The position numbers and the translations under genes are program-made. The notes under the pieces are model-generated. The model worked only from the letters and a program-made list of their open reading frames with translations, was not told the origin of the DNA and made no database searches. From Reticulitermes speratus (lineage: Eukaryota; Arthropoda; Insecta; Blattodea; Rhinotermitidae), in assembly GCA_021186555.1 (NCBI GenBank), contig JAJKFL010000427.1, forward strand, positions 16,668,005-16,732,004: a stretch of DNA of 64,000 bases. Reading direction: 5' to 3'. Positions 21,001 to 33,363 of this stretch are shown here, one piece after another (position 1 is the first letter of the stretch; each line of letters opens with the position of its first letter).

Positions 21001-21743
21001 ATATGTAAGATTTATAAGGGTGAATTTCTTATGACTAAAATTCCTGAAGTACCTTAACATAACATGTAAACCTCCAACACGCGACAGATTCGTTTTGTTA
21101 AGATGAAGTACGTTTCGTATAAATAATTGTTATTACTATTAAACTTACGATGTCGACAATTCACACACTCTCTCGCACAAGCTTAAAAAAAAAAGAGGCT
21201 AGTATAAAAGTTGTAAACAACATAACACAGCAGTACATAATTCATGAAGATTGTATCTACCTGCATTACCACACTTACCTGTACAGTATCATGTTAGAGC
21301 TGTCTCAGAAACGTACGTCCCGTTGTCACTAGGCAATCCAAGGATTGACCATAATAATCAAAACAGTACAGACATACGTTTGACGACAGGAATCTTAAAC
21401 ACTTGCAAAATTTCCTATCTTTGCCCCTATTCTGATCAATATGAATACATCTACACACCCCAATCATATATCTCTAATCCTCATTTCAATATTATTCTTC
21501 CACCTAAGCACTGGATTTCCAAGTGGTCGCCTTCCATCAAGTTTCCCCATCAAATCCCTGTGTGCATTTCTATTCTCCCACTGTGTACCACATGCTCCGC
21601 CCGTGGCATCCTCCCACATTTCAGCACTGAAATATTTGGTTAGTACAAATCATGCTCCTCGTTATGCGAATTTACGTTCACGTTTATTATATTTTAATTC
21701 TTAAGTTTCTACAAATGAAACGGAAAAACAGAAAATTCTGGAG

Positions 21744-22460
21744 CAGGGGCGGCTCGTCCATAAGGGATGCAGGGCTGCAGGCCTCCCAGAAATTTTGAGA
21801 ATAATTAATATAGGAATGAAAGTGTTCATGAGGAGATACTCTTTTAAAGATATTACTTAAGAATAATATGAATGAATTCATTTTAAATTCAAATACTCAC
21901 GATGGACTGTTAAGTGCTGCGGAAGGCGAGTGGGCTGTGCCCTGCCGAGACGTTGCACGATGGGTCAGCGTGGCGAGGCCGAATAGTGGGAAGAGAGAAG
22001 CAGCTAAGTCGCGGGTCGGGATGCAGGCACTGCAGCCCAGACAGGGTTTAATGGAGGACTTCGTATATCTCTTTACCTTTCCTAACAAGTCAAACGCGCT
22101 GGAATTTTGATAACCATTTTTATCTAGCTGTTCTCAAAGTCATATTTGTGATTGTTCTAATTTTATTAGTTGAAATTTTAAGATAAAAACAGCAGTGTGA
22201 AGTATTTACACGGCATCAGTTTTTAGCAATTAACTCACGTCGAGAAGAATGAATTTGCCAAGCAACTCCTGATTCAGTTATTTCTGTTATCATCAAGCAG
22301 AATACAGCTTTATATTACAAAATTTAACCTTGCTACATAAGCTAAACATACGTGGTCAAATTGCTGTGCCGAAAGAAACGCTCTACTAGGCCCTCTCAAT
22401 TAATCACATAATAATCCTAGCCCCAACACTACCATAAGAAAGACCCACAAGCCGCCACTG
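21744..22460. mobile_element. Non-autonomous hAT-like element
   Basis: The left end CAGGGGCGGCTCGT and the right end (on minus) CAGTGGCGGCTTGT match at 12 of 14. The flanks TTCTGGAG (21736-21743) and TTGTGAAG (22461-22468) agree at 6 of 8, as in an aged 8-bp duplication. Size is 717 bp. It holds a GC-rich patch at 21905-22045 unlike its AT-rich surroundings and no transposase. Confidence 0.7.
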
Positions 22461-22705
22461 TTGTGAAGTGATACATACTTAAAGACAGCAAATAATTCAG
22501 ATTTCTCCGTTCTCGAAGCAGGTACATTAGAAACACGTGACATATAACTTCTGCAACGGCGTAAGTGGCCACGATTCGAACACAAATAAGTAACTCATTA
22601 TCCACGCCGACAAACGTAAAACAAATTTGTGCTCGACCCAGCGCGCAACCGCCTCTGCTCTAGTAGTCGAAGTCATTCTTGACCTTGGGGCCACCTGTTA
22701 TTGAA

Positions 22706-22733
22706 CAGCAGCAGCAGCAGCAGCAGCAGCAAT
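22706..22733 (+). repeat. (CAG)9 microsatellite
   Basis: Nine CAG units followed by CAA. Ser, Gln or Ala runs in overlapping ORFs derive from it. Confidence 0.9.
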
Positions 22734-22927
22734 CTGTCCCCAAATGGCTTTTCTTCTTCCACCGCGCAACCATTCTTCAGCGCGTGGGAGGAACACAAGG
22801 GGTCGGCGCCGGGGCATCCACCTGTTGTTACAGTCTGGGGCATGGGACGTTCCTTCAATCACTGTACAGGACAGTCGAGACGGCGAGGGTGCAGCACAAT
22901 AAACCAAAATAAAAAACAATCACGAGC

Positions 22928-23530
22928 CTTGTTATGGATCAGGCGGTTAGTCGCCGGCCTCTTATCGCGGAGTCCCGGGTTCAACCAAAGGCCAGTCCTT
23001 GTGGCATTTGTGGTGGGAAAAGTGGAAGCTCCGAGTACTTCGGTATCATTCTACCGGTGCTTCATGCTCATTATCTGGCTCCGAGTACTTCGGTATCATT
23101 CCAATGGTGCTTCAGGCTCATTATCTGGCTCCGAGTACTTCGGTATCATTCCACCGGTGCTTCATGCTCATTATCTGGCTCCGAGTACTTCGGTATCATT
23201 CCACCGGTGCTTCAAGCTCATTATCTGGCTCCGAGTACTTCGGTATCATTCCACCGGTGCTTCATGCTCATTATCTGGCTCCGAGTACTTTGGTATCATT
23301 CCACCGGTGCTTCATGCTCATTATCTGGCTCCGAGTACTTCAGTATCATTCCACCGGTGCTTCATGCTCATTATCTGGCTCCGAGTACTTCGGTATCATT
23401 CCACGGGTGCTTCATGCTCATTATCTGGCTCCGAGTACTTCGGTATCATTCCACGGGTGCTTCATGCTCATTATCTGGCTCCGAGTACTTCGGTATCATC
23501 CCACCGGTGCTTCATGTTCATTATTTCGTC
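22928..23530 (+). mobile_element. SINE family B carrying an internal 50-bp array
   Basis: The head has TATGGATCAGGCGGTTAGTC (box A) and CCCGGGTTCAACC (box B). At 23028 the body enters ten copies (to about 23525) of a 50-bp unit, CTCCGAGTACTTCGGTATCA then TTCCACCGGTGCTTCATGCT and CATTATCTGG. CGAGTACTTCGG and CATTCCACCGGTGCT are part of the normal SINE B body at 43.3 and 27.9 kb, so the unit arose from the SINE. The normal 3' tail is absent. Long ORFs in three plus frames here are artefacts. Confidence 0.9.
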
Positions 23531-24261
23531 TATCAGCGACGCAATTTAATCTCAGCACTTGACAGCATCTTTGAATAACACACTTAAACATTCATTTCGG
23601 GAATTCAGTCCTTCTAGACTACGATGCATTGTAGTCTGGTAAATACCGGTAGTTACAGACGTCGCAAAGAGGGGTTTCCAACCAAATTTTCCGGGTACAT
23701 GCAGTCCAAATGCAGAACTTTTCTTATTATGAATTATTCCTCCATTTTAGTAACAAGATACACACATTCTCAGTTCTCCCTAAGCTGATTTCCAGCCAGC
23801 CTCCTTACTAAGTCTAATACACACTCCAGCACAAGAATTAAGTAAGCGCTAATCATTTATATTGTGCTAAACATGCCACCGTTTCATAACAAGTCGCTCG
23901 CATGACTGGCACAGTATATTGTTCAATACCAAACACACCAGTTCCCTAACAGTATACCAGTGTCACACAACGTCTGAAATGTTTCGGAACCGGCAGTACA
24001 CTGGGGTACATTACACTGACACCGGACTGGCTTATAGAAATATCTACTTTTGTAAAAAAAAATTACGTTAAGAAACTTGTTTTCCAGGTGAAGAAAGAGC
24101 GATACGTGACGTCATAGCTTAGGATTAATATGACGGCCGATGTGACTGACGATGGTGGCGTAGTTTGAATAAGAAGGCCTGATTTGGAAAACGACCACTG
24201 GCTTGCCTGACACAGAAGTTCGAGGCAGCCAAGACGAGATGTGGGCTCACCTAATCTTTCC
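23531..24261. other. Unassigned stretch
   Basis: Nothing recognisable was found. Confidence 0.35.
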
Positions 24262-24778
24262 CCCCTGTCTTTACGCGTTCAAAAAATTGCGAAAGGCGGC
24301 TACTACCTTCGTCAAGTTTGTCTGTCTGTCCGTCCGCATGAAACAAGACGGCTCCCAGTAGAAGGATTTTCATGAAATTTGATACGAGAATTTTTTGAAA
24401 ATCTGTCCAGAAAATTCAAGTTTCATTAAAATCTGACAAGAATATCGGGTAGTACCTATATACATTTATGATATCTCACTAAATTCTTCTTAGAATGAGA
24501 AATGTTTCAGACAAAAGTTGTAGAGGAAATTAAAATACACATTTTAGGTTCAATAATTTTTTCCCGAAAATCGTGCCGTTTATGAGATGATGTGGAAAGA
24601 TATGGTACAGCCACACAGCCCACAGCTGTCAGTACAATGCGGCGCATGCGCTTTGCATGCTGGATAACTAAGGCTACAGACACAGAATATGTAATACTTA
24701 TTGCTTTTCCACGGCAACAATGGTTAGGCGAACGCGCCTCAATGTTACGTTACACGTACATTGCCTGTCTTGTTTATT
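24262..24778 (-). mobile_element. Family F, near full length
   Basis: It is the reverse-complement partner of 12155-12668. On + it runs AAAAAATTGCGAAAGGCGGC, CTGTCTGTCCGTCCGCATG, AAATCGTGCCGTTTATGAGA, GGTTAGGCGAACGCGCC, CCTGTCTTGTTT. The two copies cover the same limits, suggesting about 510 bp is the real element length. Confidence 0.75.
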
Positions 24779-27746
24779 CTTTTTCACGTTGATTCTATGA
24801 GCAATTTTTCTGTATTTGTTTACTTGGTTTTGTGTACTAAAGGATTCAAGTGTATTGAAAACCTGACAAAGCAGTGTGTTGATTCAGCACTCACATTTAA
24901 TCCATCTTGTTTCTTTATTTGTGTTTGTTTGTGTAATTGTGCTGTAACTTTGTGTTTGTGTACTTATATATTCGTGCCGGTGTCATAATTGGCCCTATGC
25001 TGTTAAGCCTGCACCTCAATAAACTGCATTGTAATAATCAACAAAATCATCATACCGAATCTCGTCCCGTAATTATTGTACTGTGGCCTCTCACTTGCTA
25101 TGTCCCCCTTCCGTACCTATTATGGACCCGACAGGGTGACCAAGGTTTGTTGTGCACTTTCGAAGTCATACTGCCAAATACAGAGCGTGTGACAAGACAT
25201 GACCGACTACTTCCTTCCATATACTTCCTAGTTCATCATCCAATACCTAAGTTAGGAGTACGCTACAAACTGACGCCCAGTAACATACCTTAGCGTCATG
25301 CTGTGTTTGTCTACATTTATTACTACATGTTTCAGTCACACAACTGATTTTAATAGTGACAATACACTGCATTTGGAATAGTTCGTGATCAGACGAGAGA
25401 TACTTCACCTGAGGATGATAAGATGGCACCGAAGTTGTGTCTATGAGTAAGTGAAAGAATGTACACAACAAGCGTTGTGTGTGACAGAAATATATGGTGG
25501 TAAAAATGGCGTCTAATACAAGAAGAATCAGCCCTTTGATTATCTAACAAAGCTCCATAAAATGTGATGTCAGGCCTATGGCATGATCATAGATCACAAT
25601 GCTTACACAAAGCAAATGACAGTGACTTCTAACAGATAAAGGCAAGCAAGACAGAGTAAGTTACACGAAGCGGCTCTACCATGCACAATTACAGTACGTA
25701 GCCAAGTCGAACTGACAGGCGATGCCATAAAAAGACTTTCCAGTACTACGTAACACTATACACCTCGTCTCAATGAATGCATGAACATTACGTGGCTATG
25801 AAGTAACACACAAGTATGACTCCTTGTGCACACAGAACACAGCATATGGGGAATTAAATGAAAACTTCAATCAGCATCATTGCAAAGCACATCGTTAGTA
25901 CAATGCAGTCAATACCGCCACTTTGGTTGTCACTACCACTTACCGTCACAATTTTCTTTCTTTAAACTACAGCTCAGGACTCAGCTTTGTGGGTCCAGAC
26001 ACAGGGAAGATGTAGGGGAAATGTGTGGGGAGGCTGCGAGGAAGGAAGACGTCTTATTGCTGTTGCGAGAATTAATGGACATGGTGTGGTATACTGTTTG
26101 AAAACATCTGTTGCAACAGCCAGTGTGAGAACACAGTGATCGCACAGCACTTTTAACTTGGGAGTAAATTAATTTTATATTGCCAGTAGCGTGAACTACA
26201 CCAGTTAGAAGATGCGGCGTGTTTTGAAATTCCTTCCGGGGACGAAGAGCTCAGTGCGGAGCTGCAGACACAGAACCTCGCAAGAAAACAACCACATCGC
26301 CATGGACACAGACCAAGAAATAACCACACATTTTACTGCCTAGTACTTAGAAATTTTTTCCTACATGCGTCTGGTTTTTGTAGCCTCACAATACAATTTA
26401 CAACAGTTAATAATTATTTAAAAGGTAGTGTGGTCACTTAAAATACATAAGCGGACTGAAGTTCTGTAATGGATGTGATAGCAGGGCAAGTAACGTCCAT
26501 TGTTCAAGCAGTTAAAGCAATAATTCCGAGTGTTAATGTCTCCTAAATCGGCGTTCCTCGTGAAGGACCGTGGTATTTTTATAGACCACAACGAAGGCTA
26601 TGCAAAGGACCCGAATAACCCATAATTCCCACTAACATATGTAAAGCCAGACAGGAAGGTATGCCTGAGGGAACGTAAATTGGGAGCCTTATATAAACTG
26701 ACTGCATCATGGAACTGTTGTAATTTATTTCCAATTTATGTGACGAATCAGGCATCATTTAAACACAATGCTTGGCACAAAAGTGGCCATTAAGTAGGTA
26801 TCATAAGACAAATTAAATCAAATTAGAGGGAAACAGGGGCACACGAAATGTTATGTTGCAACTGTCTTCTTTCGAATAGCAGCATGTGTTGTCCAAAGTG
26901 AGTATAATTAGCACACGCAGCGTGTCGGTATGTCTTAAATTTAGGCCGCTGTACAAGCATCACATTCAAATTTAGAACAATTTTTTTAAAAATGCGCAAA
27001 ATGACAGATAATACAGCTATTATTATGTGGTGTGTGTACAAAGTAAAAATTTACGCCCTGTGTGGCGGTCTGTATGTCTGACCGCCTGACTGTGGCCTAG
27101 TACCAGCGTGGGCAAGACATGTAATTTTATTGCGATATCTAAGGTATTTACTAAAAGTTATTGGACATTTCAAATTTTCAGCCAGAGTAGCCCATAATAA
27201 AGCAAAATTACTTACAGCCATAAATTGGTAAACAAGTCGCAAGTAATCTCAGTGAAGTCTAAGAATGCCATACGGAGTTTCATGACCTATATTCTAAAGT
27301 AATCAGTTACGGACCTTGTTAAGACATCCGACATCATTTGAGAAACTGATGTCCCAAAAATAAGGTACAGTACGGTTAGATTTAACACTAATTCGGCGTC
27401 TTTATCTACAAAACTCTAGAATTAAGTGAGTTAAAATAGTAATTTTTCAAATTTTCCCTACGTACTGGATAGTTTGCTTTGTGAGCAGAAAAATTGAAAT
27501 GGACACTAACACTTTAGGAAGGTAACATAGGAACCGTGGATCACAACTCAATTTTATAGTTTTTAACACCAAATATACAACACGTTTTAGCCTTAGACTT
27601 TAAAAGGCCACAATTAGGTATCAAATATTACAAAAATACGTACAGAAAAATTATATATATGTAATATATAATGTAATATGTAATATATAATATTATGTAG
27701 ACATAAGGAATAGCAGCAATGAGATGTCATTCTTACTATGAATCTT
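24779..27746. other. Long stretch with nothing recognised
   Basis: About 3 kb lacking SINE, LINE or fold-back signatures. There is a T/G-rich patch (24800-24990), a weak ACATGTTTC-like Penelope trace near 25323 and a TA-rich run at 27650-27705. ORFs are short and lack domains. If the window overlaps a gene, this is a possible intronic or intergenic background. Confidence 0.35.
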
Positions 27747-28050
27747 AAGTCCACATATGGCCTTGCCATGGTTCAGGCGGTTAGTCGCCGACCTCTCACC
27801 GCGGAAGTCCGGTTCGATCCCGGGACAGTCCGTGTGGGATTTTTGGTGGACAAAGTGACACTGGGACAGGTTTTTCCCCGGGTACTTCGGTTTTCCCCTG
27901 TCAGTTTCATTCCACCGGTGCTCCATTACACGGAAAAATTAAAAAAAACTGATCATCTTCATCACAGGGTTGCACAATAAGCCTTAAGGCTGAGGTGCGT
28001 CCGTAGCATCTGCTGTGGGGCCCTTCACCACAAAAAAAAAGTCCACACAT
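27747..28050 (+). mobile_element. SINE family B with target-site duplication
   Basis: Flanks AAGTCCACATAT (27747-27758) and AAGTCCACACAT (28039-28050) match at 11 of 12. The head has GGTTCAGGCGGTTAGTCG and box B GGTTCGATCCCGGG. The body runs through GACAAAGTGACACTGGGAC, CATTCCACCGGTGCTCC and TTGCACAATAAGCCTTAAGG to a short A tail. It is full length. Confidence 0.9.
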
Positions 28051-28083
28051 AATTTTTTCCAAGTAATATTACAATTTTTGATA

Positions 28084-28114
28084 CCTGATGATGGCTTTTT
28101 AAATGCCGAAACAT
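28084..28114 (+). other. Hammerhead-like motif of Penelope type
   Basis: CCTGATGA, a GGC/GCC-closed stem-loop, then GAAACATGATG. The core CUGAUGA..GAAAC is intact but the stem III GT is changed to GA and stem I is not evident. Confidence 0.35.
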
Positions 28115-28529
28115 GATGCATATTTGGCACTAAAAAACTACAATACTAAGTTATGGTTTCCGGTTCCTATATTACCTCCTTCACATGTGTCACAGCGGAA
28201 TGTATAAACTAAAGTTTAACACTTCACAGGCTTGTAGTAAGTGTAAGTACCGTCAGGTTGAACAACAAAATCTCTGCATTTTGCTACACATTGTATTTAA
28301 ATGTAACGTACGATTCTCATATCAAACAACCACTATTTCCCTCTACAGCATTACGAGAATGGTCTCTATAATAAAAGAAAATTCAGTTCTCTGTGAGGTA
28401 GGAACTGAATCTTTATATATAATGTAGGTTCATTTTAATCTTCAAGAGGTTAAATAAGTAGAAAAGGAGAATGTGAACTCGATTTATTTGATACAGAATA
28501 GAGAACATAAGAAACTGAAACATTCTCCG

Positions 28530-28620
28530 TCTTCAGGGTTCCGATCCCTGATGATGTAGATAGAGTCTGTCTCCGAAACGTCGATTAACTTGAACCACAT
28601 GACGCTGCTGCCAGCCCGAG
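28530..28620 (+). mobile_element. Family E fragment with hammerhead-like core
   Basis: GGTTCCGATCCCTGATGATG is followed by CTCCGAAACGTCGATTAAC. CTGATGA and GAAACGTC are both intact. GATC/GATT flanks could form a short stem I. The outer family E arms are not visible. Confidence 0.4.
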
Positions 28621-28854
28621 CAGGTCTTACTGAATTCTGCCGCCGTGCAAGCTTCAATGCATGCATATTCAAGTTTAACAACTGCTCAGTAGGGCCCCAC
28701 AGCTGAACGCTATTCTGAAACTCTGGACAATCCATGTCACTTTAAGCAGCAGCCCAGCGGCTGAGAATATCTTTTCCATTCGGGCACAACTAAGTAGGCG
28801 TTAACATTAGTTTCAGCTTGGCGGCGGGGACCGGTTCTGTCCCCCAAGTCGTTG

Positions 28855-29065
28855 CATTTTCAGGCGCTTTCACAAAAGTCGCGAAAAGTACCTATCGACT
28901 TCGTCATTTCTGTCCGTCTGCAGGTAACAACCCGACTCCCACTGGACCGATTTGCGTGAAATTTGTTATTAGATTCTTGTATTAAAATCTGTTGAGAAAA
29001 AATCTCAAATTTGGTTCAAATCTTACAAAGTATCGGGCACATTACATGAAGACCTAAGTACATTT
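28855..29065 (-). mobile_element. Family F fragment
   Basis: CGCTTTCACAAAAGTCGCG, TCGACTTCGTCATTTCTGTCC, GACTCCCACTGGACCGATTT and GTGAAATTTGTTATTAG follow the family F end in the same order as at 24270-24400. Similarity fades beyond about 29065. Confidence 0.6.
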
Positions 29066-29551
29066 GTACTGTTGACACGGACACGTAGCGTGGCGACGCA
29101 AACAGCAGGTATTGTTGCGATTGTATGGCAAAGCATTTAACAATCTTATACGTGTCTCGTACCGCTACAAAAGTTAGGATAGTTGCGCGAAAACACCGCA
29201 GTGCCACGTTGTACGTACATTGACTATCCTTTTATGTTTAACACGAGACGGTGGACACGGTCCACAAAGTAGCTTGTACCAAATGCGATATAGCATCGTC
29301 AAATTACTATACATTTGTATAACAAATATAATACTCTTTATTCGCAGTAACGTTTGTGTTGTACAATGGATAAAGAATATTTTGCTTCAGGCATATACGG
29401 GTATTTCGTCACTTTAGACGCTACGATCTGCCTTCAGAAGACATGGGCTCATTATCGTTTACAAACGTCAAGGAGGCGTGAAGCCAACTGGGTGGCAACG
29501 GTGAAGAAAATACATCTCTTCGCTGCTCTTAAGCTACAATGAATTCCCGTT

Positions 29552-29865
29552 TTAACACGTTCACTGCCAGAGCCGACCATAGTCGATTTAAGTATTTACG
29601 TTTTAATTTGCCAGCGTCGACTTTAGTCGTACTAAAATTTACTCTGCTCTTTGCCTTAAATAGGCCACGCACACAATAAGTTCTTTCAGGAAACATATTT
29701 TACATCTTTATTAATCCCTAGCTGACAACTAGAAAAAATATATGCATTATATATATATTTATATTTTATAATTTATAAGAGGACGCACTAGTTGTTTAAC
29801 ATTCAATAAATCCCTGGCAATTTAACACCCTCAGGGATTTAAATACCCGGCAGTGAATGTGTTAA
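29552..29865. mobile_element. piggyBac-like MITE with TTAA flanks
   Basis: TTAA at 29552-29555 is followed by CACGTTCACTGCC. At the far end, on minus, TTAA (29862-29865) is followed by CACATTCACTGCCGG. The 13-bp ends differ at one base. The interior is 306 bp, AT-rich and non-coding. TTAA target duplication is the signature of the piggyBac superfamily. Confidence 0.85.
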
Positions 29866-30461
29866 TATTAAAATATGACAACGCGTCAAATACGCTTAAG
29901 TCCAAGTAATTTCGTGTCGCGTGCTACTTTGGGCACGCGTGCCACAGGTTCATGATCGCTACTGTAGTATATTATTATGCTTATCTTATAAAGTTGTCTT
30001 TCCAGAAAGTTCCAAATTCACCGTCCGCATATTCAGTGAAACAGTGGTCCCAAAATATCCCTCAGGGTCTGTAATGTTTAAGAGTGGACCAAAGTACGGG
30101 TTATCTGCAGAGACCGTAGTTGTCAGCCTACAGCAATTTTTGAACTACAGAATTTTGTTCAGGCGAGGATGTCCACCCGAGAGCACAAATCATTAAGCTC
30201 CAAATTACGTATCTTTCTACACACATCTGTTACTTCCTCTCTCTTCAGTATGAACATTCTTTTATGCGCCCTTTTCTCAAACATCATCTGGTAGAATAGG
30301 CAAATTTCGTATCATCTAAAACAAGGCGTAAAATTATACCTTTTTACGTTTCAAACTGTTACTGTCTTGACACACCCCGGATTATCTAGCCCTACTAAAT
30401 GCTAACAAGCATTTCCGGAACTCTATCTGCTGTAATAAATATGGTTTACACCGTCTTAACA

Positions 30462-30672
30462 ACCTTCCGGCCGCACTATGGCCCTGGAGTCGACTCGGCC
30501 ACTAACATAAATGAGTACCAGGGATATGACCTGGGATGTAAAGGCGGCCGGTGCGTAGGGCTGACAAACTTACCACCTTTATGTGCCGACTGTCTAGAAA
30601 TCTGGGAGCCACAACCTCCTGGAGCTCTAAAGACCTGCACAGGCCTGTAATGAGATAGCTTTACCTTTACCG
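30462..30672 (+). mobile_element. SINE family I, 5'-truncated
   Basis: TTCCGGCCGCACTATGGCCC, GAGTCGACTCGGCC, GAGTACCAGGGATATGACC, AAAGGCGGCCGGTGCGTAGG and CTGGGAGCCACAACCTCCTGG align with the reverse complement of 57085-57345. The head is absent. Confidence 0.7.
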
Positions 30673-30811
30673 TTTTGACAACAGGAAACACAGCCAAATC
30701 TGTAAAAAAACTAACAGCATATTCGGTATAGCAACTGCAGTACGGGATGGCCAATCCAGAGCTCGAAGCAAAGCTGTGGTAAGATATTTTGCTACTCTCC
30801 CAAACGTCCTG

Positions 30812-31015
30812 ACCGGCACTGGGGACCTCCCAGTCTCGTATTTAATGGGTACCGGCGTTCTTTCAGGAGCGCAAAGCGACCGGGTCTTAAATGTAACAAA
30901 TCACCTCCATCTAATGCGCAGGTTAAGAAGGAGTGCAGCTATACCTCTACTCCACCTATATGCCTTCACAGCGTGGACAGGGACAACTTTACATTTACCT
31001 TACAGAAAATTAATT
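30812..31015 (+). mobile_element. SINE family A, 5'-truncated
   Basis: GGGTACCGGCGTTCTTTC, GAGCGCAAAGCGACCGG, AATCACCTCCATCTAATGCG and CAGGGACAACTTTACATTT are the SINE A body and tail. Confidence 0.7.
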
Positions 31016-31139
31016 AAGTTCACTCATGATCATGGTTCGATGGCTGCGGAAAGTTGGCCTAACTGCAGAGCCATTAGCTGTTCTGATATCTGTGATACGT
31101 GACTGCATAAAAGTTGAATTTAAAACGTCAGGTTGACTG

Positions 31140-31330
31140 CGACGTGACGCTGTGTCGTTCGGCCAGTAGTTCCCGTCAAACAGTCGTTCTTTTGCGACTG
31201 CTCGACCATGAAAATGAAGACACTCCAGTCGTTCGAAACGTCGAGAACAACTTATCTAACGACACAGCATCACATCCCAGAAAAAGATGAGTATTTAGTA
31301 ACACTGCTGTGAGAAGCTAAAATCTCGCAA
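31140..31330. mobile_element. Family E fragment with extended hammerhead-like stem
   Basis: GACGCTGTGTCGTT and the inverse ACGACACAGCATCACATCCC form the arms, with a GAAACGTCGAG core between. CTCGAC upstream can pair with GTCGAG downstream. It ends with the tail AACACTGCTGTGAGAAGC. Confidence 0.55.
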
Positions 31331-33363
31331 TTTCAAATTGTTTGTTTGTGGAGAAAAATGTGTCGTTTTACAGCGAGGTTCTGTGGCATTCATTTCGGAA
31401 CATTAAACTTCAGTTTACGTAATATCTTGATACACGAAATAAAATGTCAACGTGTGGGTTAAACAGCTAACGTGTGGATATAGGGTAAACGTTTCATATT
31501 GTTGCAGTGCGACGCCAGTATATTGCACAATTCTAGCTGCCCATGTCCCACAAACAAAATGTAAAAAAAGAAGAAGAAAAAAAAAAAGAAAATACATTCC
31601 CTTGCATGGAAACCTGCCACAGAAGACCGAAGCGGCTGGAGTTCATATTTAATTCCAAGCACGCAAAATAAATTTTGCATGTCTACTTCAGCAATTTGCA
31701 TGGTAAGAGCTGATCGAAATCTTTCGGTAGTCTTCACAGCTAAACGTGAGGAACTGTCGATGAAATGGCATAGGAACACGCTCAACCGTTCTTGAAAATG
31801 TATCTGTCGCAGATTTACTACCAGAAACACAACCCCCATCTACGTAAAGTTAGCGTAGGATACAAGTGCCAGCCGCCGCCTACACTGCCATATGACGCAG
31901 TGTATTTTGCAGCAACATTCTACCAGGGACAGCAGATTATTCTGAAACGTCGTTTCGTCTCTAAGAAAACAATGTGATCCCGTCCCACAGACCATTACAT
32001 CCTACTTATCACCGTGTAAACTCATATCTGACACGGTGGTAGGGATATTGTCCAAAAAAATTAAAAGGATTGAATTCTACATGAAATGAAAACGCATTAT
32101 CCCCTAAGTTGAACATAATTTGCACTGAACTTAATTACAATTTTTACTCGAAGGACGGCACATAAGTAATATATCACTGGTCTGGAGAAAATGGAGAAGA
32201 TACGAAAAATATCATGCAAGATACCTGGAATACGGGCTAAAAATTGGAACTGTAACTTATTGGCTATGAAGCATGAATTCTGCCCACTGCACAGCAACTT
32301 TCCGTGCCATAAATACCATCCTAGTTTTTGGTAATGAGTATGTTAGTATTCGGGGGGAAGAATTGTTATGGTTTATTTTAAGAAACACAAACGTCAAAAC
32401 AAAAGACTGATCTGTAACATCAGTTTCATAACGCCCTCGACATGGTTGTATTAAATAAAATTGCCACGCAGCATAACGGTACGGAATTCAATGTAAAGTA
32501 GTACGTATTATTTTAAAAATCGTCTGCCACAGTTCGGTACAAAGTTGATCAGCGACGATAAACAGGCTACGCAAGTAAGGGCACAGACAACACGCGGAGC
32601 CACGCTGCTCAGTGGCTCTTTGCTTACGGCAGTGTTTCAACTTGCACCTGGAAGGACGAAGAACTGGAGGCTCAAGGGAGGAAGTTAAACGCTTCGACAG
32701 ACAGAAGCTGAAGACTACACTTAAACATGATTTTGCTGATAAACTGCCAGCAATCAATACGATGACAGCTTAATAGGCATGAAATATATAGGTGAATCTG
32801 AATAACTTTCAACAAGTCCATTAAATTAGACATGAAATTTACTGACTTTGGAAGAGAATATGTTAACATGCGCAGATAAGCCCTCCCAAGTTGACCAAGG
32901 AAACCTGAGTTTAAGACCTAATTCCCAAACCATATAATTAATATATGTATTCAAATACATTTGAGAAAATGATTTCAATACAATAAATAACAAGGGTAGA
33001 TGTAAAATATGAAACAACTCGATCCATACAAGAATAAATAATAGAAGTTCATAGAATGAACGTTTACAACATTTTCGCAGCTGTGACTGCCTCCTTGCTT
33101 ACCGAAACTATAACTTATCCCACGTCCTCGAGTATCGAAATATTTATATTAGAATAAAGGCCGGAAAGTGTGTGATGTGCGCATTGTTTATACATAAAAT
33201 ATTTCAGTTTCTTTCGCTGTTCTGGCTAGAAGCACTTCAAAATACACATTCATGCTACTCCCGCCATGGCTAATCGGACAGTAATTCCAAGAAACGTGCA
33301 ACAGTGGGACTGAACTCAGTACTACTACCACTGCTACTACTAATTAATAAAAATAATTGTTAT
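31331..33363. other. Unassigned stretch
   Basis: No repeat family is recognised. There is an A/G tract at 31563-31592 whose ORFs are compositional. Other ORFs are short and lack domains. Confidence 0.35.

Noticed and set aside
22701-23578. Three plus-strand ORFs of 187-282 codons
   Set aside because: They cross a (CAG)n run and/or a SINE B with a 50-bp array. Because 50 is not a multiple of three, the same peptides rotate through all frames.
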